A stretch of DNA of 8,752 nucleotides from Alphaproteobacteria bacterium. GTDB lineage: Bacteria; Pseudomonadota; Alphaproteobacteria; Acetobacterales; Acetobacteraceae. Positions 1 to 5,495 of this stretch are shown here, one piece after another (the stretch's first letter is position 1; every line of letters starts with the position of its first letter). The stretch covers positions 1 to 8,752 of the forward strand of contig JAAFHD010000135.1 in assembly GCA_013298245.1 (NCBI GenBank), in the 5' to 3' direction. The notes beneath the pieces were generated by a model, which worked only from the letters and a program-made list of their open reading frames with translations, had not been told where the DNA came from and ran no database searches. Made by a program: the position numbers and the translations under genes.

Positions 1-1295
1 CCGAATTCGGCGCCGCTGAAATGGCCGCGATGCTGGCCTGGCCGGAAGTGGCGGGCGTGGCCGAAGTGATGGACATGCCAGGCGTGCTGCGCGGCACCCC
101 GCACATGACCGGCATTGTCGCGGCCGGCCTGGCCAGCGGCAAGAACGTCAACGGCCACGCGCGCGGCCTGCTGGATGCGGATTTGCAGGCCTATGTCGCC
201 GCCGGCGTGACGTCGGACCATGAAATCGTCGGCGTCGATGACTTCGTGCAGAAGCTGCGCGCCGGCCTGACGGTGGAGCTGCGCGGCAGCCATGACTACG
301 TGCTGCCCGGCGCGCTGACGGCGCTGGCCGCGATGCCCATGCTGCCGCCCAATCTGGTGCTCTGCACGGACGATATCTTCCCCGATGAATTGCTGGAAAA
401 AGGCGGGTTGCGCGACACCATTGCGCGCGTGATTGCGCGCGGTGTCTCCCCCATCGCCGCCATCCGCCTGGCCACGCTGCACGCCGCGATGCGCCTGAAG
501 CGCGACGATCTGGGCCTGGTCGCACCCGGCCGCCAGGCGGATATCGTGCTGCTGACCGACCTGCCCTCGGTCGCGGTGGAACAGGTTTTCGCGGCCGGCA
601 AACTGGTCGCGCGCAATGGTCGGCTGCTGACGCCACCGCGCCGCAACGCCGGCCCGCGCGACACCGTCAAGCTGGCCCCACAGCCCATCGAATCCTTCAT
701 GCCGCGCGTGAACGGCGTGGGCGACGAGAAGGCCAGGCTGCGCAAAATCATCGGCGCGCGCTTCGGCCAATGGGGCAGTGTGGAGGTCGCGGTGCGCAAC
801 GGTTTCGCCGTGCTGCCCGATGGCCACGCCGCCATCACCATCATCCACCGCCACGGCCGCATCGCGCCCACGCCGCAAACCTGCATCACCGATGGCTGGG
901 GCGAACCCCGCGGTGCCATCGCCACCACCATCAGCCATGACAGCCACAATCTTCTGGTGCTCGGCCGCAACCCCGCCGACATGCAGGCGGCGGCGAATGC
1001 GCTGATCGCCTGCGGTGGCGGCATGGCGGTGGCGCGGGATGGCAAGGTGGTGGCGCTGCTGCCGCTGCCCATCGCCGGCCTGCTGGCGGAAACGCCGTAT
1101 GACGAAACAGCGGCGAACTTCGCGCAGTTGCGCGTGGCCGCTGACCAGGTGATGGACTGGCAGCCGCCCTTCCGCCTGTTCCGCAGCCTCACGGGGATTT
1201 CGCTGGCGTGCAATGCCGGCCCGCACCCGACGGATCTGGGCCTGACCGATGGCGGGACGGGCGAGATTTTCGATCCCGCCGAAGCGCTGATGTAG
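1..1295 (+). CDS. ade: Adenine deaminase, 3' part (5' end outside window)
   Basis: Zn/Mn/Fe-dependent amidohydrolase that deaminates adenine to hypoxanthine in purine salvage (EC 3.5.4.2), expected in the cytoplasm. The reading frame is open from base 3, so the gene starts upstream; about 430 of the usual 570-600 residues are present, and the N-terminal HxH metal motif is missing only because of the window edge. Family marks in order: the AEVMDMPGV stretch (Glu at 63-65, the usual metal-bridging Glu position), GHARGL (His at 156-158), SDHE (His at 219-221) and CTDD (first Asp at 369-371). Then comes the amidohydrolase end segment LGLVAPGRQADIVLL (about 510-554). The adenine-deaminase-specific C-terminal domain follows, with HDSHNLLVLG (937-966), GGGMAVARDGKVVALLPLPI and a late SLTGISLACN segment. 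It ends 3 bases before the stop of the convergent receptor gene, leaving no room for a separate terminator. The family call is secure. Confidence 0.93.
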   Translation, partial: EFGAAEMAAMLAWPEVAGVAEVMDMPGVLRGTPHMTGIVAAGLASGKNVNGHARGLLDADLQAYVAAGVTSDHEIVGVDDFVQKLRAGLTVELRGSHDYVLPGALTALAAMPMLPPNLVLCTDDIFPDELLEKGGLRDTIARVIARGVSPIAAIRLATLHAAMRLKRDDLGLVAPGRQADIVLLTDLPSVAVEQVFAAGKLVARNGRLLTPPRRNAGPRDTVKLAPQPIESFMPRVNGVGDEKARLRKIIGARFGQWGSVEVAVRNGFAVLPDGHAAITIIHRHGRIAPTPQTCITDGWGEPRGAIATTISHDSHNLLVLGRNPADMQAAANALIACGGGMAVARDGKVVALLPLPIAGLLAETPYDETAANFAQLRVAADQVMDWQPPFRLFRSLTGISLACNAGPHPTDLGLTDGGTGEIFDPAEALM

Positions 1296-1298
1296 CGC

Positions 1299-2249
1299 TT
1301 ACTGCGGCTGGATATTCGCGGCCCGCACCAGCACCGCGTAACGCTCACCCTCCTCGCGCACGAAGCGCGTCAGCGCCTCCGGCCCCATCAGCGATGGCGT
1401 CATGCCAAGGCCGTGGATGCGCTCGCGCACCGCGGGATTTTGCAGCGCATCCGCGGTCGCGGCGGCCACACGCGCGATGAAGCCGGCATCCGTGCCGGCT
1501 GGCGCAAACAGCCCCTGATACACCTCGGTGGACATGCCGGCACTCGGCGCCTGTTCGGCGAAGGTGGGCGTCTGCGGCAGGAAGGAATGGCGCGCCGGCG
1601 ATGATATGCCGAAACCCCGCACGCGCCCCTCGCGCACGAAAGGCCCCGCCGATGTCAGCGTGCTGATCGCCAGGTCCACGCGCCCGCCCATGATGTCGGG
1701 GAAGATCTGTGTCGCGATCCGATACGGCACATGTTCCATGCGCAGCCCGGACCGCTGCGCCAGCATCTCCCCGAACAGATGCAGCGATGTGCCGATGCCC
1801 GATGTCGCATAGGTGAAGGGCTGCGTGCGCGTCGCATTCAGCGCGACCAATTCGGCCAGCGTTGCCGGCAGATCGGGCCGCCCGATCAGCACCAGGGGCA
1901 GCGTCGCCAACATATGGATCGCCGCGAAATCCCGCGCAGTGTCGTACCGCACGGCCGAAGGGTTCACCAACGGCGCGACGTTCAGCACCGAATCCACGCC
2001 CAGCAGCAGCGTGGTGCCATCAGGCGCCGCGCGCGCGACGCGTTCGGTGGCGATGGTGCCGCCCGCACCGGGCAGGTTTTCCACCACCACCTGCATGCCA
2101 AGGCGCGGCGCCAATTCCGCGGCCGCGACACGCGCGATGGCATCCACATTCGTCCCCGCGCCAAACGGCACGATGATGGTGATGGGCCGCGCCTGCGCCC
2201 GCGCCACAAACGGCACGGCGGACAAGGCAAGGATATGGCGACGTTTCAT
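1299..2249 (-). CDS. Bug/TctC-family periplasmic solute receptor (first copy)
   Basis: Extracytoplasmic binding protein of the Bug (TctC) family, which captures carboxylates and other small organic molecules, sometimes for a TctAB transporter. I see 316 residues, normal for the family. The start chosen is the ATG at 2249, because a signal peptide begins there (MKRRHILALS, hydrophobic stretch, cleavage near ARAQA/RPIT) and AGGAG lies 8 bases upstream at 2258-2262. A longer reading back to 2414 would overlap rlmH and has no signal peptide at its N-terminus. Family motifs are VPFGAGTNVDAIAR (27-40), VVVENLPGAGG (54-64), APDGTTLLLG, and the second-domain pattern YATSGIGTSLHLFGE. No tctA or tctB gene is in the window, so it is an orphan receptor here and its ligand cannot be read from the sequence. 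The neighbouring ade gene is convergent, so it is not co-transcribed with it. Paired arginines precede the hydrophobic core; Sec or Tat export cannot be decided. Confidence 0.9.
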   Translation of the reverse strand: MKRRHILALSAVPFVARAQARPITIIVPFGAGTNVDAIARVAAAELAPRLGMQVVVENLPGAGGTIATERVARAAPDGTTLLLGVDSVLNVAPLVNPSAVRYDTARDFAAIHMLATLPLVLIGRPDLPATLAELVALNATRTQPFTYATSGIGTSLHLFGEMLAQRSGLRMEHVPYRIATQIFPDIMGGRVDLAISTLTSAGPFVREGRVRGFGISSPARHSFLPQTPTFAEQAPSAGMSTEVYQGLFAPAGTDAGFIARVAAATADALQNPAVRERIHGLGMTPSLMGPEALTRFVREEGERYAVLVRAANIQPQ

Positions 2250-2257
2250 GCGGGCTT

Positions 2258-2262
2258 CTCCT
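2258..2262 (-). promoter_or_regulatory. Ribosome binding site inside a small hairpin
   Basis: AGGAG, 8 bases before the ATG at 2249, sets the start of the first receptor gene. Read on the minus strand, the AGGA lies in the loop between GCTTC and GAAGC (2254-2267), so it sits in or beside the loop of a possible 5-bp stem. Confidence 0.5.
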
Positions 2263-2302
2263 GAAGCGCGATCATCGCCAAGCCGCGCCGCGCCGTCATC
2301 CG

Positions 2303-2332
2303 CAAAAATACGCGCCGCCGGCCGCCCGCGCG
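2303..2332 (-). terminator. Candidate terminator after rlmH
   Basis: Read on the minus strand, a very GC-rich self-complementary stretch (CGCGC at 2332-2328 pairing with GCGCG at 2315-2311, with a GCCGGC core between) runs straight into TATTTTTG (2310-2303). A GC hairpin followed by a T run fits an intrinsic terminator ending the nadD-rsfS-rlmH transcript. In such GC-rich sequence the stem may be partly chance; the T run is the stronger sign, because such runs are rare in this window. Confidence 0.45.
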
Positions 2333-2373
2333 CGCCCGCGCTTCTGAAGCGTGCAGCGCTGCCGCGCAAACGA

Positions 2374-2880
2374 TCAGCCCCCCGGCCGCCACGCCCGATG
2401 ATACGGGTGGCCATCGCGGATGCACTGCGCGCGGAACAACTGCTCCGCCAACAACGCGCGAACCAGCATATGCGGCCAGGTCAGCGGGCCCAGCGACAGC
2501 CGATGCTCCGCGCGCGCCAGCACCGCCGGGTCCAACCCCTCAGCACCACCCACCAAAAACACGATGGGCCGCGCCGCTTCCATCCAGCGCTGCGTATGCG
2601 CCGCCAGCGCTTCGGATGTAGGCGCAGCACCACCCAGATCCAGCGCCACCACCAACGCGCGGTCAGGCAATGCCGCGATCAACGCTGCCCCTTCGCGCCT
2701 GCGCATTTCAGCCGGCGCGCCTCGTGCCTCGGGCAATTCCTGCAATTCCAGGGCCGGCCGCAGCCGCGCATTATACGCGGCGAACAGGGCGCTTTCCGGC
2801 CCCGCCTTGGCGCGGCCGATCGCGACCAGACGCGCCTTCAGATCGGGTCCGCCGCGCCCATCGGCACCGCGCCCGACCAC
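2374..2880 (-). CDS. rlmH: 23S rRNA pseudouridine-1915 N3-methyltransferase RlmH
   Basis: SPOUT-class methyltransferase that uses S-adenosylmethionine to methylate pseudouridine 1915 in helix 69 of 23S rRNA on the assembled 70S ribosome. Clear family marks are ALDLGG (79-84), the cofactor-loop motif [23 protein letters not shown] (from 108; here split in two parts, [10 protein letters not shown] and [10 protein letters not shown]), [19 protein letters not shown] (133-151) and the C-terminal HPYHR (158-162). The coordinates use the GTG at 2880, the only ordinary start in frame, giving 168 residues and a 43-base overlap with rsfS. The family normally starts like residues 14-23 ([10 protein letters not shown]), so the true start may be the CTG at 2841-2839, which overlaps the rsfS stop as CTGA and would give 155 residues, the length of the E. 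coli protein. Neither candidate has a strong ribosome binding site. Being last of the nadD-rsfS-rlmH set, it is likely translated by coupling to rsfS. Confidence 0.93.
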   Translation of the reverse strand: MVGRGADGRGGPDLKARLVAIGRAKAGPESALFAAYNARLRPALELQELPEARGAPAEMRRREGAALIAALPDRALVVALDLGGAAPTSEALAAHTQRWMEAARPIVFLVGGAEGLDPAVLARAEHRLSLGPLTWPHMLVRALLAEQLFRAQCIRDGHPYHRAWRPGG

Positions 2881-3611
2881 AGTTTTTCCAGGTTGAAGGT
2901 CGCGCGCGCATCCGGCAGGAACAGGTGCACCACCAGGTCACCCGCATCGATCAGCACCCATTCGGAGCTGGTCTCAAACGCGCTGCGCTTCAGCTTCACG
3001 CCGGCCTTGTAGAGCGCCGCTTCCACATGCGTGGCCATCGCTTGCAACTGCCGGTCCACCTGGCCGGTCGCGACGATCATGCGGTCGGTGAAGGACGCGC
3101 GGCCGGTCACATCCAGCACGAGAATATTCTCGGCCTTGTCGTCTTCCAGCGACGTGACGGCGGCCTTCACCAAGGCGTCCAGCTTGTCCATCTGCAAGGC
3201 GGTGCGCTTGCGCGGCTTCGGCGCGGCGGGGGTCTTGGTGGCGGTGGCTTTCGTGGCCACGGGCTTCGGCGCTGCCTTCGGCTTTGCGGCGGCAGGCTTG
3301 GGCGCTGCCTTCGGCTTTGCCTTCGCCATCGGCTTTGCCTTTGCAGCGGCAGGCTTCGGTGTTGCCTTCGTCTTAGCGGCGGCAGCGCGCGGCTTCACCG
3401 GCACGGCCTTCGGCGCAACCGGCTTCGCTGCGCGCGGCTTCGCCGCTGCTTTTGCCGCGGGCTTCGTTGCCGCTTTCGGCGCGGGCTTCGTCGCTGCTTT
3501 CGGTGCCGGCTTCGCCGCCGGCTTCGCCTTGGCAGCAGTCGCGCGCGGCTTCACCGCCGCCGTCTTTTTCACGGCTGGTTCGGCGCTGGATGTCTTCGGT
3601 GTTCTGGCCAT
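2838..3611 (-). CDS. rsfS: Ribosome silencing factor RsfS with long Lys/Ala/Pro-rich N-terminal tail
   Basis: RsfS (RsfA/Iojap family) binds ribosomal protein uL14 on the large subunit and blocks joining of the subunits when cells starve. The family domain is residues about 141-257: [20 protein letters not shown], then [21 protein letters not shown] (about 163-183, split here as [10 protein letters not shown] and [11 protein letters not shown]), [30 protein letters not shown] and NLEKLWS. The usual protein is only about 105-120 residues. Here about 136 residues precede it with 32 Lys, 6 Arg and only one acidic residue (Glu11), otherwise mostly Ala and Pro. They include KPAPKAAT in tandem (34-41, 42-49), then KPAAKAAA and many AKP/KAAPKP units, as in histone H1-like tails. 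The start at 3611 is supported by AGAGGA 9 bases upstream; an internal ATG (3191) at the domain border has no visible ribosome binding site. The gene lies 14 bases after nadD and overlaps rlmH. The tail's role is unknown; nucleic-acid binding is only an inference. Confidence 0.92.
   Translation of the reverse strand: MARTPKTSSAEPAVKKTAAVKPRATAAKAKPAAKPAPKAATKPAPKAATKPAAKAAAKPRAAKPVAPKAVPVKPRAAAAKTKATPKPAAAKAKPMAKAKPKAAPKPAAAKPKAAPKPVATKATATKTPAAPKPRKRTALQMDKLDALVKAAVTSLEDDKAENILVLDVTGRASFTDRMIVATGQVDRQLQAMATHVEAALYKAGVKLKRSAFETSSEWVLIDAGDLVVHLFLPDARATFNLEKLWSGAVPMGAADPI
3195..3585 (-). repeat. Degenerate codon-level repeats encoding the Ala/Lys/Pro tail of RsfS
   Basis: Many imperfect copies of a short unit, seen on the plus strand as variants of GGCTTCG(T/C)CGCTGCTTTCGG, encode [12 protein letters not shown] units. 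The best tandem pair lies around 3465-3512. Copies differ at third positions, so this is old protein-level repetition or repeated slippage and not a fresh duplication. Repeat-number variation between strains would be expected. Confidence 0.6.
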
Positions 3612-3625
3612 CGCTCCCTGTCCTC

Positions 3626-4210
3626 TCAGGCGCGCTTCGCGTCAAGCGCGCGGATCGCGGTGGCGGATGCCGCGTGCAGCCGCGCGGGGATGAAACACCA
3701 GGCCGGCAGCCCGCTTTCCAGCAACGCGCCCGCCCGCCGCCGCGCTCCGCGCAGCACCGTCGCGGCCCGCCCGCCCAACGCCGCGCGCGTATAGCCAGGC
3801 CTCGGCAGCACTGCGATCGGCACCTGCCGCGCCAGGCGCAACCAGCGTTGCCAGCGCGGCAATTGCGCCAGGTTGTCCGCGCCGATCACAAACACGAAAC
3901 GCGCCGCGGGAAAGCGCTGCCCCAACCGGCGCAGCGTCATCCAGGTGATGCGCGTGCCCAGCCGCGCCTCCGCATCCGATGCCCGCAGCCGCGCCCCGCG
4001 CGCAACCCGCGCGGCCGACGCAAAACGCGCTGCAAACGGCGCCATGCCCTGCACCGGCTTCAGCGGATTGCCGGGCGAGACCATCAGCCACACCTCATCC
4101 AGCCGCAGCGCGCGCAGCGCCACCTGCGCCACATGCCGGTGCCCGTCATGCGCGGGGTTGAAGCTGCCGCCCAGCAGGCCCACGCGGCCGCGGAAGCCAC
4201 GGCCCCTCAA
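3626..4210 (-). CDS. nadD: Nicotinate-nucleotide adenylyltransferase
   Basis: NadD transfers AMP from ATP to nicotinate mononucleotide to form deamido-NAD, the shared late step of NAD synthesis, in the cytoplasm. There are 194 residues, normal for the family. The nucleotidyltransferase motif GGSFNPAHDGH is at 14-24 and SPGNPLKP at 45-52. The typical GADNLAQLPRWQRW is at 110-123, and the C-terminal ASATAIR at 181-187 stands for the family ISSTxIR; the SAT form is, from memory, common in alphaproteobacteria. The start is uncertain. An in-frame TGA lies ten codons upstream of the TTG at 4210, and the only usable starts are that TTG and a GTG at 4183 (MGLLGGSF). Neither has a strong ribosome binding site. 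It is the first gene of the set with rsfS and rlmH, a conserved bacterial order. The proB/proA genes often seen before it in alphaproteobacteria are absent here; a divergent receptor gene takes their place. Confidence 0.93.
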   Translation of the reverse strand: MRGRGFRGRVGLLGGSFNPAHDGHRHVAQVALRALRLDEVWLMVSPGNPLKPVQGMAPFAARFASAARVARGARLRASDAEARLGTRITWMTLRRLGQRFPAARFVFVIGADNLAQLPRWQRWLRLARQVPIAVLPRPGYTRAALGGRAATVLRGARRRAGALLESGLPAWCFIPARLHAASATAIRALDAKRA

Positions 4211-4380
4211 CGCGTCGCCGGGCGCGGGCGGACATCAAAGCGGCGCATGCGGAACCCCCCAGTCTTGTTGCAACCAGCCTATCGCCGCGCGCCCGCGCGG
4301 GGGAAGTGCTGGCATGCGCCGGGCGCACCGATTATGCTGCCGGCAGGCGGCCACAGAATGTCGCGACACGGGAGCCTCAG
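4211..4380. promoter_or_regulatory. Divergent promoter region between nadD and the second receptor gene
   Basis: This 170-base gap must hold the promoters of nadD (leftward) and the receptor (rightward), unless either is transcribed from further away. A 10-bp perfect inverted repeat is present: CGGCGCATGC at 4241-4250 and GCATGCGCCG at 4312-4321. The right arm overlaps a second palindrome, TGCGCC-G-GGCGCA (4315-4327), directly before GATTAT (4330-4335), a possible -10 element for the receptor gene. I see no convincing -35. Binding by a regulator at these sites is an inference. Confidence 0.35.
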
Positions 4381-5340
4381 ATGATCCAACGACGCATGCT
4401 GGCCCTGGCCGGCACTACGCTTGCCCTGCCCGCCATCGCACAAGGCGCCTGGCCCAACCGCCCGATCCGCGTGCTGGTGGGCTTCCCCGCCGGCGGCCCG
4501 ACCGACCTGGTGGCGCGGCTGTTGCAGGAACCCTTGCAGCGCGCCTGGGGCCAGCCGGTGGTCGTGGAAAACCGCCCCGGTGCGAGCCAGATCATCGCCA
4601 GCGAAGCGATCGCCCGCAGCGCGCCGGATGGCTACAACTTGCTGCTGGCCGCCAGCACGCACAGTTCCAACCCCGCCACCCAGGCCCGCCTGCCCTACGA
4701 CACCATGGCGGATTTCACGCTGATCAACGTGCTGTATGGCTCACCCACCGTGCTGTTCGTGCCGGGGCAATCGGCGCTGCGCGATGCGCGCGCGCTGGTC
4801 GATGCCGCGCGCCGCAACCCAGGCATGACCTTCGCGACATCCGGCCCCGGCACCTCCGGGCATTTCGCGCAGGAGATGTTCGCCCGTCGCGTCGGCATCG
4901 AGATCACGCATGTGCCCTTCCGCGGCGCCGCACCTGCCTTGCAGGAGGTGGTTTCGGGCCGCATCGACGCGACGTTTTCCACCCTGTCCGGCGCCATGCC
5001 GTTGGCGCGCGAGGGCCGCTTGCGCGCCATCGCGGTGGGTGGCCCGGAACGCGCGCCCGCGCTGCCCGGCGTGCCGACATTGGATGAATTGGGCATGTCG
5101 ATCCCCGATACCTCGCCCTGGTATGGCTTCATCGGCCCGCGCGGGATGCCGCGCGACCTGGTGGACAAGATCAGCAATGACAGTATCGCGCTGATCCGCG
5201 AGGCCGCGCTGGCCGAGCGCATCCGCGAAACGGGCGGCATCCTGATCGCCGAGGGGCCGGACGCCTTCCACGCCCGCATGCTGCGCGAAATCGAGGAAAA
5301 CCGGGAAATGGCGCGGGTGGCCGGACTTACCCCCAGCTGA
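4381..5340 (+). CDS. Bug/TctC-family periplasmic solute receptor (second copy)
   Basis: Extracytoplasmic binding protein of the Bug (TctC) family, 319 residues, a normal length. The start is the ATG at 4381: GGGAG at 4370-4374 is 6 bases upstream, and the protein then begins with a signal peptide (IQRRMLALAG, hydrophobic core, cleavage near AIAQG/AWPN). Family motifs are GFPAGGPTDLVAR (34-46), VVVENRPGAS (60-69), SAPDGYNLLLA, then FATSGPGTSGHFAQEMFARR and HVPFRGAAPALQEVVSGRID. The common second-lobe segment GRLRAIAVGGPERAPALPGV and the PWYGFIGPRGMP stretch follow. It differs clearly from the first copy (for example ENRPGAS against ENLPGAGG), so the two are not a recent duplication. It stands alone, with no tctA/tctB, enzyme or regulator next to it, and its ligand cannot be told. 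The gene is divergent from nadD and followed by a gap before nrdB. Confidence 0.92.
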   Translation: MIQRRMLALAGTTLALPAIAQGAWPNRPIRVLVGFPAGGPTDLVARLLQEPLQRAWGQPVVVENRPGASQIIASEAIARSAPDGYNLLLAASTHSSNPATQARLPYDTMADFTLINVLYGSPTVLFVPGQSALRDARALVDAARRNPGMTFATSGPGTSGHFAQEMFARRVGIEITHVPFRGAAPALQEVVSGRIDATFSTLSGAMPLAREGRLRAIAVGGPERAPALPGVPTLDELGMSIPDTSPWYGFIGPRGMPRDLVDKISNDSIALIREAALAERIRETGGILIAEGPDAFHARMLREIEENREMARVAGLTPS

Positions 5341-5355
5341 TCCACCCAGCCGGGC

Positions 5356-5380
5356 TTGGCGGGCCGCCCTGGCCGCCCAA
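5356..5380 (+). terminator. Candidate hairpin after the second receptor gene
   Basis: TTGGCGG(G)CC pairs with GGCCG(C)CCAA around a five-base GCCCT loop: nine pairs with two single-base bulges, 16 bases after the stop codon. Only a weak AT stretch (AAATTAT) follows, with no real T run, so it may end transcription poorly or serve as a 3' end protector. Confidence 0.35.
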
Positions 5381-5417
5381 ATTATGGGCAAGGATGATCC
5401 GCGCAGGGGTGGTTCAT

Positions 5418-5437
5418 CCACAAGATGTGGTTTGACC
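5418..5437 (+). promoter_or_regulatory. NrdR-like palindrome and possible -35 element before nrdB
   Basis: CCACA-AGA-TGTGG (5418-5430) is a perfect 5-bp inverted repeat. It is followed at once by TTGACC (5432-5437), five of six matches to a -35 hexamer. A related half, CCACATCT, recurs at 5454-5461 and matches the reverse complement of the first site over eight bases. NrdR, the repressor of ribonucleotide reductase genes, binds paired palindromes (roughly ACACnATATnTnGTGT) in such promoters. The match to that consensus is partial, so the name is an inference. No good -10 lies 17 bases from TTGACC; TATTTA at 5464-5469 could pair with TTGCGA at 5442-5447. Confidence 0.4.
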
Positions 5438-5495
5438 GACCTTGCGATACACCCCACATCTGGTATTTAGCGCTGCATCAGACGGGAGACCCACC

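Noticed and set aside
296..1348. 350-codon minus-strand frame across the adenine deaminase gene
   Set aside because: Shadow of ade caused by high GC at third positions; rich in Ser/Arg/Ala without motifs.
3195..3585. CRISPR-like or tandem DNA repeat array
   Set aside because: Repeat units are short, degenerate, unevenly spaced without unique spacers, and are in frame with the RsfS coding sequence.
3031..3693. Plus-strand frame with Phe/Ala/Gly repeats resembling a membrane or adhesin repeat protein
   Set aside because: Another antisense reading of the same RsfS tail. It has no plausible ribosome binding site and covers the conserved RsfS domain on the other strand.
2670..3794. Long plus-strand frame with Arg/Cys/Leu-rich repeats opposite rsfS and nadD
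   Set aside because: It is the antisense of the repetitive Lys/Ala/Pro-coding stretch; the repeats and lack of stops follow from GC-rich codons. rsfS and nadD have clear family motifs on the minus strand.
4311..4327. TGGCATGCGCC as a sigma-54 promoter
   Set aside because: The TGGCA part fits, but the following GC element of the TGGCAC-N5-TTGC pattern is absent at the right spacing.
1299..5340. Mobile element with the two receptor genes as flanking repeats
   Set aside because: The two receptor genes are divergent in sequence and there is no transposase, integrase or terminal repeat. The genes between them are core genes in their normal order.
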